From: Clostridia bacterium
GTDB lineage: Bacteria; Bacillota; Clostridia; Oscillospirales; Oscillospiraceae
Length of the DNA: 64,000 bases
Direction: 5' to 3'
NCBI GenBank assembly: GCA_009929315.1
Contig: SAAS01000002.1
Coordinates: 124,001-188,000 of the forward strand
Position 1 is the first letter of the stretch. Each line of letters starts with the position of its first letter. The position numbers and the translations under genes are program-made. This document shows, in pieces, positions 1 to 8,525 of this stretch. Below the pieces are notes generated by a model that saw only the letters and a program-made list of their open reading frames with translations, was not told the origin of the DNA and did not search any database.

Positions 1-11
1 AAGCCCTCATT

Positions 12-90
12 GGTCAGTATAGGTCAAACCAATATTTGCACATTTGACCTTTGCTGACTATTATTATATCAAAGGTCAGTAATAGTCAAA
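12..90 (+). promoter_or_regulatory. CtsR-controlled promoter with three operator pairs
   Basis: Three tandem-heptad CtsR sites are visible: GGTCAGT-ATA-GGTCAAA at 12-28, the inverted TTTGACC-TTT-GCTGACT at 43-59, and GGTCAGT-AAT-AGTCAAA at 74-90. They match the known A/GGTCAAA-N3-A/GGTCAAA consensus. A sigma-A type promoter, TTGCAC (36-41), 17 bp, TATTAT (59-64), is interleaved with them, so bound CtsR would cover the upstream edge, the spacer and the start region. This predicts autorepression of ctsR-mcsA-clpC and induction by heat or protein stress. Confidence 0.9.
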
Positions 91-120
91 GTGTAACCAA
101 AATTTTTACGAGGTGACAAA

Positions 121-576
121 ATGGGAACGAGCGATTTGATAGCGAGCTTCATCCTGGATATTATGGAAGATGCGGGCGGAACCGCGGAGCTTTCGCGCCA
201 AAACCTTGCCGAAAGGTTTTCCTGCGTGCCCAGTCAGATTAACTATGTTATTTCAACCAGGTTTTCTCCCGAACACGGCTACATTGTCGAATCCCGCAGA
301 GGAGGCGGCGGCTTTATCAGAATAACTCGTGTGCAGGCAAGTCCGCAAAGGCTTATTATGCACACAGTCAATTCCGTAGGCGCAAGTCTTGACCTTCGAA
401 CGGCGGCGGCTTTTGTATCCAACATGCTCGGCTCTGATGCGTTTGACCTAAAAACAGCGAAGCTCATTATGACAGCGATTAGCGACAGGGCGCTTAGCCC
501 CATATCCCCCGAGCACCGCGACATCGTGAGAGCATCAATCTTTAAGCAGCTGCTTGTCAGCACTTTGGCAGAATAA
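121..576 (+). CDS. ctsR: CtsR, class III heat-shock repressor
   Basis: Transcriptional repressor of clp genes. The 151 residues match the usual CtsR length. The N-terminal winged helix-turn-helix (about 1-70) ends with the Gly-rich wing RRGGGGFIRI (residues 59-68), whose Arg-Gly loop reads the operator and senses heat in Bacillus CtsR. The C-terminal half is the helical dimerisation domain. The ATG start has a GAGGTG ribosome site at 110-115. It is the first gene of the operon, directly behind three CtsR sites, so it should repress itself. Confidence 0.96.
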   Translation: MGTSDLIASFILDIMEDAGGTAELSRQNLAERFSCVPSQINYVISTRFSPEHGYIVESRRGGGGFIRITRVQASPQRLIMHTVNSVGASLDLRTAAAFVSNMLGSDAFDLKTAKLIMTAISDRALSPISPEHRDIVRASIFKQLLVSTLAE

Positions 577-606
577 CGACAAAAAACTATTTTGGAGGTA
601 AGTATT

Positions 607-1080
607 ATGAAATGCGAAAAATGTGAAAACGAAGCTGTATTCCACTATCAGTCAAATATAAACGGCGAAAAAACCGAGTATCATCTCTGCGCGGACTGCG
701 CTAAGACAGAGGGTCTGGGAGCTATGCTCGAATTTCGCCCGAACGCAATGTTTGACAGTTTCTTCAGAGCGCCCTTCGGCAGTCTCATGGGAAACATGTT
801 CCGCGAGCCCTTCGGTCTCTTTTCTGACAGTTTCTTCGGCAGAGCGCCGGTTGCCCCGACTTTAGAAGCGCCCAGTGTAAACATCTCTGTGGGCGAGGGT
901 GAAAATGCGACAGAAACCACACAAAACAAAACGGATAATATACCCGTGGATGCGGGAGAGGAATTCCGTGCACGACGCGAGCTCCATGCCCTCAAGCACC
1001 AGCTTCGTGCAGCAGTCCATGCGGAGGAGTATGAAAAAGCCGCGGAGCTTCGGGATAAAATTCGCTCGCTTGAGAAATAA
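607..1080 (+). CDS. mcsA: McsA-like zinc-finger/UVR protein
   Basis: Adaptor of the CtsR/ClpC system. Residues C3-x2-C6 and C28-x2-C31 form a zinc-binding module. The C-terminal 35 residues are a UVR motif (LKHQLRAAVHAEEYEKAAEL), the fold shared with UvrB/UvrC and the ClpC middle domain. The ATG at 607 is preferred to an upstream TTG at 592 because the GGAGGT site lies at 594-599. In Bacillus, McsA activates the arginine kinase McsB; here no mcsB follows, so McsA may act without it or with a kinase encoded elsewhere. Confidence 0.9.
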   Translation: MKCEKCENEAVFHYQSNINGEKTEYHLCADCAKTEGLGAMLEFRPNAMFDSFFRAPFGSLMGNMFREPFGLFSDSFFGRAPVAPTLEAPSVNISVGEGENATETTQNKTDNIPVDAGEEFRARRELHALKHQLRAAVHAEEYEKAAELRDKIRSLEK

Positions 1081-1125
1081 TTCCTAAATAACACTCATTT
1101 AAATACCTTTCGAGGAGGAATGTTT

Positions 1126-3591
1126 ATGCGAAACCAAGACAGATTTACCGAGAGAGCACAGATGGCTCTTTCAAAAGCACAGGAAGCAGCGCAGAATATG
1201 GGCCACAGCTATGTTGGAACGGAGCATATCCTCCTCGGAATAGCGGGCGAGGGCGAGGGTCTCGGCGCGAAGATTTTGCGCGACAACGGGCTTGACGACG
1301 CTCTTTTGACCGAACTCGTGGAAAAATATGTGGGCCACGGCACACCCGGCGTCCCCGCGCAGGGTCTGACCCCCGACGCCAAGCGCGTAATTGAGCTGTC
1401 AATAATCGACGCCAACCGTCTGGGACACAGCTACATCGGAACGGAGCACCTTCTTATGGGGCTCCTGCGTGAGCCTGAATGCGCGGGAGCAAGGCTGCTC
1501 TCCTCCACGGGCGTTGACCTAAACAAGATATATACCGACATTGTGAATGTGTTCCGAAGTGCGGATTACCGCCCTGTGCAGCCTGCGCCTCAGGCGGCCT
1601 CCTCCGGGCGCAGCGGCAAAAAAACCGACACCAAAACTCTCGACCAGTTCAGCCGCGATTTAACAGCCGCGGCGCTCGAGGGATCTCTCGACCCCGTCAT
1701 CGGGCGCAGCCGCGAAATACAGCGTGTAATACAAATTCTCTCACGCCGCACCAAGAACAATCCCGTTCTCATCGGAGAGCCCGGAGTCGGCAAAACCGCC
1801 ATTGCGGAAGGTCTTGCGCAAATGGTTTCATCCGGTGACGTTCCCGAGGATTTGCGCGGAAAGCGCATCGTTTCCCTTGACCTCACAGGCATGCTTGCAG
1901 GCACGAAATACCGCGGCGACTTTGAGGAACGCATTAAATCGGCTATTAAGGAAACTCAAAAGGCCGGCGACATTATACTCTTTATCGACGAGCTCCACAC
2001 CCTGATCGGCGCGGGTGCCGCCGAAGGCGCAATCGACGCCGCCAACATCATAAAGCCCGCCCTCGGCAGAGGCGAAATTCAAGTCATCGGCGCAACTACG
2101 CTTGACGAATATCGCAAGCACATCGAAAAAGACGCGGCGCTTGAGCGAAGATTCCAGCCCGTTACTGTCGACGAGCCCAGTCCCGAGGAGAGCGTTGCCA
2201 TTATCATGGGACTTCGAGACAGATATGAGGCGCACCACAAGCTTAAAATAAGCGATGGGGCCATACGCGCCGCCGTAACAATGTCCGGCCGTTATATCAA
2301 CGACCGTTACCTGCCTGACAAGGCAATCGACCTCATGGACGAGGCTGCCTCACGCGTGCGAATGAAAACCCTGACCGCCCCCGATGACCTTAAGGCTATC
2401 GAAAAGCGTATTGATGCGCTTATTAACGAAAAGGAAGCCGCAATCAAGGCTCAGGACTTCGAAGCTGCCGCAAAAATCCGCGACAGGGAGAAAGAGGAGC
2501 GCGACATCCTGGATTCCGCCCGTCAAAAATGGGAGGAAAAGCGCATGGGAATGTGCAAATGCGTCACCGAGGAGGACATTGCCGAGGTAGTGTCCGGCTG
2601 GACGGGCGTGCCCGTAACAAGCCTGACCGAGAGCGAAAGCGAAAGGCTTCTCAAAATGGAGGATATTCTCCATAAGCGCGTCATCGGGCAGAATGAAGCT
2701 GTTTCCGCAGTTTCCCGCGCAATACGCCGCGGACGGGTGGGACTTAAAGACCCGAAGCGCCCTGTCGGCAGCTTCCTGTTCCTCGGTCCGACAGGCGTCG
2801 GCAAAACAGAGCTTTGCAAGGCTCTGGCAGAGGCGGTTTTCGGTGACGAAAACGCTATGATTAGAATTGACATGTCCGAATACATGGAAAAACACACCGT
2901 TTCGAAGCTTATAGGCTCGCCTCCCGGCTATGTCGGCTACGATGAGGGCGGACAGCTCACCGAAAAAGTTCGCAGAAAGCCCTATTCGGTAATTCTCTTC
3001 GACGAAATCGAGAAGGCTCACGAGGATGTTTTCAACATCATGCTCCAAATCATGGACGACGGTGTGCTGACCGACTCGCAGGGCAGGAAAGTAAACTTTA
3101 AAAACACGATCATCGTAATGACCTCAAACATCGGCGCAAGAAACATTACGGATAAGCAAAAAACGCTCGGCTTCGCGGACTGCGAATCCAAAAACGACGG
3201 TATAAAAGGCGTCGAGGAGATACGCTCGCTTGTTATGAAGGACCTTAAAAACACCTTCCGCCCAGAATTTCTGAACCGTATCGATGAAACCATTGTCTTC
3301 CATCAGCTAAGCCGCGAGGATATAAAGAAGATCGCAGCAAATATGCTGGAAACTGTTTCAGAGCGTTTGGGAGTCATCGGCATTTCCCTTAGTGTCACAA
3401 ACGAAGCGCTCGAGAAGCTGGCCGAGGACGGTTTTGACCCTGTTTACGGAGCCCGTCCCCTGCGCCGCACCATACAGTCCACTATTGAGGACGGCGCCGC
3501 GGAAAAGCTGCTTGACGGAAGTCTTAGAGCGGGCGACAAAGCGGAAGCCGCCGTCGAAAACGACAAAATTGTCTTAAAGAAGACAGCATAA
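1126..3591 (+). CDS. clpC: ClpC, AAA+ unfoldase of the ClpCP protease
   Basis: Hsp100 ATPase that unfolds substrates for ClpP. Order: two N-terminal Clp repeats (about 5-145), first AAA+ domain with Walker A GEPGVGKTA (about 217-225), a middle domain with a UVR-like motif (EAAIKAQDFEAAAKIRD), second AAA+ domain with GPTGVGKTEL, and a C-terminal ClpB-D2-small domain. The length of 821 residues is normal for ClpC. I prefer the ATG at 1126 over 1120 because GAGGAGG (1112-1118) is then correctly spaced. Last gene of the CtsR operon. Confidence 0.96.
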   Translation: MRNQDRFTERAQMALSKAQEAAQNMGHSYVGTEHILLGIAGEGEGLGAKILRDNGLDDALLTELVEKYVGHGTPGVPAQGLTPDAKRVIELSIIDANRLGHSYIGTEHLLMGLLREPECAGARLLSSTGVDLNKIYTDIVNVFRSADYRPVQPAPQAASSGRSGKKTDTKTLDQFSRDLTAAALEGSLDPVIGRSREIQRVIQILSRRTKNNPVLIGEPGVGKTAIAEGLAQMVSSGDVPEDLRGKRIVSLDLTGMLAGTKYRGDFEERIKSAIKETQKAGDIILFIDELHTLIGAGAAEGAIDAANIIKPALGRGEIQVIGATTLDEYRKHIEKDAALERRFQPVTVDEPSPEESVAIIMGLRDRYEAHHKLKISDGAIRAAVTMSGRYINDRYLPDKAIDLMDEAASRVRMKTLTAPDDLKAIEKRIDALINEKEAAIKAQDFEAAAKIRDREKEERDILDSARQKWEEKRMGMCKCVTEEDIAEVVSGWTGVPVTSLTESESERLLKMEDILHKRVIGQNEAVSAVSRAIRRGRVGLKDPKRPVGSFLFLGPTGVGKTELCKALAEAVFGDENAMIRIDMSEYMEKHTVSKLIGSPPGYVGYDEGGQLTEKVRRKPYSVILFDEIEKAHEDVFNIMLQIMDDGVLTDSQGRKVNFKNTIIVMTSNIGARNITDKQKTLGFADCESKNDGIKGVEEIRSLVMKDLKNTFRPEFLNRIDETIVFHQLSREDIKKIAANMLETVSERLGVIGISLSVTNEALEKLAEDGFDPVYGARPLRRTIQSTIEDGAAEKLLDGSLRAGDKAEAAVENDKIVLKKTA

Positions 3592-3628
3592 CGTAAAAAA
3601 GTCTTTATTTTCAAGTTGCCGTATGTTA

Positions 3629-3666
3629 AGATACCCCTAACCGCTAAACGGTTAGGGGTATCTTTT
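3629..3666 (+). terminator. Intrinsic terminator after clpC
   Basis: A 15-bp perfect stem (AGATACCCCTAACCG, 3629-3643, with its complement at 3649-3663), a 5-nt loop and a TCTTTT tail. It ends the ctsR operon. Confidence 0.85.
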
Positions 3667-3718
3667 ACCCGCCGCCCACAAAAACAATAAGCACATCTTA
3701 TCGGAGGTAACAAAGCAA

Positions 3719-4168
3719 ATGGCACCGGACTACAGCTATGAAGATACCCTACCCGGTCAGCAGATGACAAGGGAAGAGCGCTATGCTCGCATGATTGAAT
3801 ACATGAACACAGTACAGGATTTTAATTTTCACAACGGCATAAAACTAACGGAGCTTAAAGATAATTACGCCTCCTGCTCGGTCGAGCTGACGCCTGAGCT
3901 AATAAATGCCAATGGCTTCGCTCACGGAGGGATAGTATTTTCTATCTGCGACGTTGCCGCGGGCTTCGCCGCCGCTTCAATCGATCGCCGCCTTGTTACA
4001 CAGGCCGCGACAATCAGCTATCTGCGTCCTGCAGCTCTCGGTTCAACCTTGACGGCGAAAGCGGAGCCGATTAAGCTGGGCAAGACCCTTTCCGTGGTTG
4101 AAGCCAAAGTTACGGATGAGCAGGACAGGCTGATTGCCCATGCAACCTTTACGGTTTTCTACACCTGA
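3719..4168 (+). CDS. PaaI-family hotdog thioesterase
   Basis: Hotdog-fold acyl-CoA thioesterase of the PaaI/YdiI type, 149 residues. The signature GFAHGGIVFSICDVAAGFAA (about 66-85) has the HGG turn (69-71) and the acidic residue D78 of the central helix, as in PaaI thioesterases. A GGAGG site lies at 3703-3707. It stands alone between terminators, so the substrate cannot be inferred from context. Confidence 0.85.
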   Translation: MAPDYSYEDTLPGQQMTREERYARMIEYMNTVQDFNFHNGIKLTELKDNYASCSVELTPELINANGFAHGGIVFSICDVAAGFAAASIDRRLVTQAATISYLRPAALGSTLTAKAEPIKLGKTLSVVEAKVTDEQDRLIAHATFTVFYT

Positions 4169-4195
4169 CAATGCGAACATAAAATCGGTTAGAAT

Positions 4196-4233
4196 AAAGG
4201 TGTCAAAACGAAAATTCGTTTTGACACCTTTTC
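4196..4233. terminator. Bidirectional terminator
   Basis: A perfect 17-bp inverted repeat (AAAGGTGTCAAAACGAA, 4196-4212, and its complement 4215-4231) sits between two convergent genes, the thioesterase and the FmdE-like gene, and probably ends both transcripts. Confidence 0.85.
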
Positions 4234-4258
4234 TGATTGTTTAAATACCGCTCACTAT

Positions 4259-4780
4259 TCAGCGGTCATATTCCTTGAAGCAGCCTAGACAGAGCATCTT
4301 GCCTTTAACCAAACGGATTTTATCCTCCCTTGCCTTTTCACCGCACTGCTCGCACGCAACGGAATTAAAGAGCACCGCTTCCCCCGGCAGCTCGAAAACA
4401 GGCTTTCCAAAGGAGAAAAGCTCTCCCGTATCTGCGTTTAAGATATAATCCAGCCATTCGGCTCTCGCCATACCCTTGTTTTCCGCTTTAAAGTATATCC
4501 GAATAGATTCGCCGCTGCCTCGGAAGTAGAAATTGAAGGCGATTTTGCCCATAGGTCTGTATATCAAATTTCCCTTGCCCATTGTGCAGCTTAATAGGCT
4601 CTGAACCGCATCTACGGCGCAGGTGTCGTTTTCCGTAACACACACAATTTCCTCGTCTATTGACGCTCCGGTGGGTATCCTCTCGGAAAGCGCCTGGCAC
4701 GCCTTGAAGCCGATTGCGAGTCCCGGGCATTCGTGCCCGTGAAATTCTGCGGCATGCTTCCATTTTATCATGTCATACAT
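4259..4780 (-). CDS. FmdE-family protein with C-terminal zinc ribbon
   Basis: Matches the FmdE (formylmethanofuran dehydrogenase subunit E) family. Residues 14-20 carry HGHECPG, the typical N-terminal motif, followed by the conserved TENDTCAVDAVQ. The C-terminus has C143-x2-C146 and C164-x2-C167, a four-Cys zinc ribbon. Bacterial FmdE proteins occur outside methanogenesis, sometimes linked to molybdenum enzymes, and the role here is unknown. ATG start with an AAAGGAG site upstream. Monocistronic. Confidence 0.82.
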   Translation of the reverse strand: MYDMIKWKHAAEFHGHECPGLAIGFKACQALSERIPTGASIDEEIVCVTENDTCAVDAVQSLLSCTMGKGNLIYRPMGKIAFNFYFRGSGESIRIYFKAENKGMARAEWLDYILNADTGELFSFGKPVFELPGEAVLFNSVACEQCGEKAREDKIRLVKGKMLCLGCFKEYDR

Positions 4781-4897
4781 TTGTTTTCACTCTCCTTTGC
4801 AATACTGTTATTTCTTAAGTGATTTAATTGTACAACAGATTATATATTATCGCACGCCAAATCTCAAGAGGTGTTTCACATTTGCTTAATTGCCCCG

Positions 4898-5923
4898 TCA
4901 GCAAAGCTCGGTCTGCGGATAATAATGTGCGAGGATTTCCTTGTAATCAAAACCGTTTTTTGCCATTACATTTGCCCCGTACTGGCTCATGCCCAAGCCG
5001 TGGCCGTAACCTGTTACCGTAAAAAGGAAAATGCCGTCCTTAAACTCAAGCACAAACGCCGTACTGCGCAGCGAAAAAAGCTTTCTCATCTCCGAGCCGC
5101 TCAAAACCGCGCCGCCGACGGTCACGCTCCTCACCCTGCCGCTCTCATCGAGTTCCGTATTTGATACCCAATCAGACGGATTGTCCGAAAAAACGGCGTC
5201 GGCTTTGAGCAGAAGGACTGTTTCTCTAAAGTTATCCTTTGTAACCTCGACACTCGTAACATAATCGGGAACGTCATTTTTCGTCTCGGGGCTGTTCACG
5301 CTCACAAGGTAAGGCACCTTGCCCCACAGCTCGGCTCCGTCCTCCGTTTTTCCCGCGGAAGAAGAATGAAACGAAGCCAAAATCGGGTTTGCCTCAAAGG
5401 TCAGAACCTGTCCGTCGGTGTCCGTGACGGCAGCTTTAATGGCGCTCATGTTTTTGTCAAAGTCCTCTCCCCACACTCCGCGAAGCTCGCTTTCCTCAGC
5501 GTAAGCCATGCAGCAGCCCGCTTCGGTGCAAATGTCCGCCTCGGGATGTTTTGGGTTTGCGTGCTCCGTGCAATAGAGAATATAAGTCCTTGCCGCAACC
5601 GCTTGCGCTTTGAGCGCCTCCTCCGAAAAACTTGCCGGTACCTCCGCCGCCAATGCAAAGGGAAGATAGTCCGCCATGGTGACCTGCTTCACCTCGCTGT
5701 TATCAAGCACCGTAAAAGTAATTTTGTCGTCGCTGATTTTTTCATATACCTCTGCCGAAGGGCTCTCGGAGGGTGCAGGAGTCTCTGTCACCGCACTTTC
5801 GGTGTTTACGGGAACAGGCTCTTCCGAAAGATAGGCACCTCCGACATTTTCCTTTAAAAAAAGCATAGGCATGATTATTGCCGCCATTGCCAGCAGAATT
5901 GAAGCCCATATTATCCGTTTCAC
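4898..5923 (-). CDS. spoIID: SpoIID/LytB-domain protein, stage II sporulation protein D
   Basis: Sporulation peptidoglycan lytic enzyme needed for engulfment. An N-terminal membrane anchor (about 5-20, hydrophobic) is followed by a Pro/Ser/Glu-rich linker and then the SpoIID domain. EALKAQAVAARTY is the family signature and the nearby AAEVP carries the probable catalytic Glu. The C-terminus ends with the conserved GYGHGLGMSQYGA motif and a YYP close. I chose the GTG at 5923, preceded by AAGGGA, over a TTG at 5956 that lacks a ribosome site; the start is uncertain. Confidence 0.88.
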   Translation of the reverse strand: MKRIIWASILLAMAAIIMPMLFLKENVGGAYLSEEPVPVNTESAVTETPAPSESPSAEVYEKISDDKITFTVLDNSEVKQVTMADYLPFALAAEVPASFSEEALKAQAVAARTYILYCTEHANPKHPEADICTEAGCCMAYAEESELRGVWGEDFDKNMSAIKAAVTDTDGQVLTFEANPILASFHSSSAGKTEDGAELWGKVPYLVSVNSPETKNDVPDYVTSVEVTKDNFRETVLLLKADAVFSDNPSDWVSNTELDESGRVRSVTVGGAVLSGSEMRKLFSLRSTAFVLEFKDGIFLFTVTGYGHGLGMSQYGANVMAKNGFDYKEILAHYYPQTELC

Positions 5924-6090
5924 TATAATGACCGTTCCCTTCGTTGTACTCCGCAATAAACCATCGAAGTTTTCATTTGGCTGAAAGGCTCCGATTCCTG
6001 TTTTTTGGTTGACGATGGTGTAAAATAAGTATAAAATAAATCAACAAACCACTTGTACCACAATATTTATATTTTGACTGGAATGGTAAT

Positions 6091-6864
6091 ATGCGTAAGA
6101 AATCATTAAAACTATGCGGCTTCACGGTAATTATGGGCATCTTCGGTGCCTTCCTCCGCTGGTTGCAGATTCAAAATACCTTTGATTCGGAAACTGACCT
6201 TTTTACCTCCCATTCACCTTGGAGCTACGCTTTAATATTGTACTTAGTTCTTTTCGCAATCTTTCTTTTCCGCTGGGTTCGCGGTATGAAGGATTTACGC
6301 TTCCCGTCAAAATACCCGGAGGTCTATTCGGAAAATCTGCCTTTCGCTTCAATATCAGCTATAATCGTCGGCGTGATTATGGCAGTCGGCGGTGCGGCGA
6401 CCATTCTGCGCTCCGTTTCCAGCTCACAGTCGGCGTTTGATCTTGTTCTGGGTTTTGTCACCTTCATAAGCGCGGCAGGGTTAGCGGCCTTTATCATATC
6501 CGCCGGCAAATCCGAAAAGAAATCGGGCGGGCAGTTCGGTGCAGTCTGCAATGTTTTTTATATCTGCTTTTGGCTGATAGCGGCTTACAAATTCAGTGCC
6601 GCCGAGCCTGCAATCTGGGCTTTCGCTCCAAAACTAATTTCTTTATCGGCGGTACTGCTCGCCTTTTATTTTATCGCGGGCTTTGTTTTCAATAAGCCTC
6701 GGCCACTCTCCGCGCTTTATTTCAGCCTTCTTTCCGCCTTTCTTTGCATAATAACGCTTGCCGATTTATACCCAATCGGAGAAAAAATTATCACTGTGGG
6801 AATTATTATTGCGTTTATGCTCCTTTCTTTCAGTCAAATAAGCGGTGCAGACAGCAGAAGCTGA
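6091..6864 (+). CDS. Multi-pass membrane protein of unknown function
   Basis: I do not recognise the family. The 257 residues contain about seven to eight hydrophobic segments (near 12-27, 45-62, 85-105, 115-138, 150-166, 178-198, 208-222, 232-250) separated by short charged loops, which is typical of an integral membrane protein. No catalytic motif is evident. The ribosome site is weak. It stands alone, flanked by spoIID on the other strand and a terminator downstream. Confidence 0.7.
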   Translation: MRKKSLKLCGFTVIMGIFGAFLRWLQIQNTFDSETDLFTSHSPWSYALILYLVLFAIFLFRWVRGMKDLRFPSKYPEVYSENLPFASISAIIVGVIMAVGGAATILRSVSSSQSAFDLVLGFVTFISAAGLAAFIISAGKSEKKSGGQFGAVCNVFYICFWLIAAYKFSAAEPAIWAFAPKLISLSAVLLAFYFIAGFVFNKPRPLSALYFSLLSAFLCIITLADLYPIGEKIITVGIIIAFMLLSFSQISGADSRS

Positions 6865-6918
6865 TTTTATCTGCAAATCCTCCGTCGCTAAAAGAACCGC
6901 TAATGAGCGATACACATA

Positions 6919-6955
6919 AAAAGAACCGCACAGCCAAAGCTGTGCGGTTCTTTTC
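6919..6955. terminator. Bidirectional terminator
   Basis: AGAACCGCACAGC (6922-6934), loop CAAA, and the complement (6939-6951), flanked by A and T runs. It lies between the convergent membrane-protein gene and the abrB-like gene. Confidence 0.88.
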
Positions 6956-6962
6956 TATTTTC

Positions 6963-7208
6963 CTATTTAGATTCTTCCAAGGATTTTATGCAGTCCTTGC
7001 AAACATTTTTACCCTTGAATACTACAACATCTCTCGCATTGTCGCAAAAAATACAAGCGGGCTGATATTTACGCAGAATAATGGAATCGTCATCAACATA
7101 TATCTCCAAAGAGTCCTTTTCTGCAATTCCCAGGGTCCGGCGAAGTTCGATTGGCAAAACAATTCGACCAAGTTCGTCAACTTTTCTTACAATTCCTGTC
7201 GATTTCAT
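6963..7208 (-). CDS. AbrB-family transition-state regulator with zinc-ribbon tail
   Basis: DNA-binding regulator of the AbrB/SpoVT swapped-hairpin family. Residues 1-48 are very close to Bacillus AbrB (MKSTGIVRKVDELGRIVLPI, then ELRRTLGI). The Bacillus C-terminal multimerisation region is replaced by a short module with C52-x2-C55 and C70-x2-C73, probably binding zinc. ATG with a GGGGAGG site. Own promoter upstream, convergent terminator downstream. Confidence 0.9.
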   Translation of the reverse strand: MKSTGIVRKVDELGRIVLPIELRRTLGIAEKDSLEIYVDDDSIILRKYQPACIFCDNARDVVVFKGKNVCKDCIKSLEESK

Positions 7209-7276
7209 ATTACTGCCTCCCCGTTCCAGTTTATTTTATACTATATGTACAGAGTTTTTACACCTCTATATATAAA

Positions 7277-7304
7277 ATTATATATATTCAAATATAGAAG
7301 TCAA
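7277..7304 (-). promoter_or_regulatory. Promoter of the abrB-like gene
   Basis: Read on the minus strand: TTGACT (7299-7304), 16 bp, TATAAT (7277-7282), in an AT-rich stretch upstream of the abrB-like gene. Confidence 0.7.
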
Positions 7305-7381
7305 ACATATTTTTGAAAATTTATGAGTTATTCACAATTTTTGTTATTTATCACAAGTACTTTATAGGGAGATGGGTAATA

Positions 7382-7963
7382 ATGTTATTTAACCTCATAA
7401 TTGTTATTATGGTCTTATTTTCCATTATATTCGGTATTCTCAGCGGCAGTATAACCGCGCTTGCTCCGGCCGCTCTTGACGGCGCAAAAGATGCCGTCAC
7501 GCTGTGCCTGACGCTCTGCGGCATGATTTGCCTGTGGTCGGGGTTAATGGAGCTTATGAAACGCTCCGGGCTGTCGGAAAAGCTCTCCAGTCTTCTTAGC
7601 CCGATTCTCACCAGACTTTTTCCGACTGCCGCAAGAGAGAGTGAAACTATGTTTGCGCTCTCCTCAAATGTTTCCGCAAACCTTCTGGGTCTGGGCAACG
7701 CCGCAACCCCCGCCGGCATAAAAGCGGCGAAAGGGCTAAAGCGTCTTTCCGGTATCGATTCGGCTTCAGACGAGCTTTGTCTTCTTGTGGTCATGAATAC
7801 AGCTTCCCTCCAGCTTTTACCGACCACGGTTGCCTCTCTGCGCGCCTCTCTCGGCAGCGCAACGCCCTTTGACATACTTCCCGCGGTTTGGCTCGCCTCT
7901 CTGTTTTCAGTCAGCTGCGGCATATTCGCCGCCAAACTTTTCTCGCATTTTTCACGCACATGA
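7382..7963 (+). CDS. spmA: Spore maturation protein A
   Basis: Membrane protein with a nucleoside-recognition (Gate) domain, needed for spore core dehydration in Bacillus and Clostridium. Hydrophobic N-terminus, then NLLGLGNAATPAGIKA, the characteristic SpmA motif. ATG at 7382 is chosen because GGGAGATGG directly precedes it; an upstream ATG at 7313 would add 23 residues without a ribosome site. The stop codon overlaps the spmB start (ATGA), indicating coupled translation. Confidence 0.92.
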   Translation: MLFNLIIVIMVLFSIIFGILSGSITALAPAALDGAKDAVTLCLTLCGMICLWSGLMELMKRSGLSEKLSSLLSPILTRLFPTAARESETMFALSSNVSANLLGLGNAATPAGIKAAKGLKRLSGIDSASDELCLLVVMNTASLQLLPTTVASLRASLGSATPFDILPAVWLASLFSVSCGIFAAKLFSHFSRT

Positions 7964-8481
7964 AACTCATTGGGGAGCTTTCCGTTCCGCTGATTATCAT
8001 ATTTGTAATGCTCTATGCATTATATCGGGGGACGGATATTTTTTCGTCAATGACTGCCGGCGCGGCCGATGGGCTCAAAACCGTCGTCGGAATCGTACCC
8101 GCTCTCATCACTCTGCTGCCGTGTATTTATATGCTGCGGGCAAGCGGAGCGCTAGACGCGCTTTGCTGCCTTATTCGCCCGCTTCTGTCCCAAATCGGAA
8201 TCCCTTCCGAAACCGTGCCTCTCATGCTGCTTCGACCTCTCAGCGGAAGCGGGGCACTTGCCGTCGGCAGCGATATTATAAAGCAATACGGCGCGGATTC
8301 CTATGTAGGTCGCTGCGCCGCCGTAATGCTCGGTTCAACCGAAACTACTTTTTACGTTATAGCTGTCTATTTCGGCGCGGCCGGCATAAAAAACACCCGC
8401 CACGCTATTCCGGCAGCGCTTGTTGCCGATTTCGCCGGTTTTGTAGCCGCAGCCTTCTTCGTCAGACTTTTCTGGGGTTAA
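7960..8481 (+). CDS. spmB: Spore maturation protein B
   Basis: Partner of SpmA, 173 residues, Gate domain membrane protein. It contains RPLSGSGALAVGSDI and LGSTETTFYVIAVYFGAAG, both diagnostic of SpmB. The ATG at 7960 overlaps the spmA stop by four bases, so no separate ribosome site is needed. A terminator follows. Confidence 0.92.
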   Translation: MKLIGELSVPLIIIFVMLYALYRGTDIFSSMTAGAADGLKTVVGIVPALITLLPCIYMLRASGALDALCCLIRPLLSQIGIPSETVPLMLLRPLSGSGALAVGSDIIKQYGADSYVGRCAAVMLGSTETTFYVIAVYFGAAGIKNTRHAIPAALVADFAGFVAAAFFVRLFWG

Positions 8482-8494
8482 CCCTAAATAGAAT

Positions 8495-8520
8495 AAATCC
8501 CCGCCTTAAGGCGGGGATTT
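8495..8520. terminator. Bidirectional terminator between spmB and argS
   Basis: A 13-bp uninterrupted palindrome, AAATCCCCGCCTT/AAGGCGGGGATTT, between two convergent genes. Confidence 0.8.
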
Positions 8521-8525
8521 AATAA

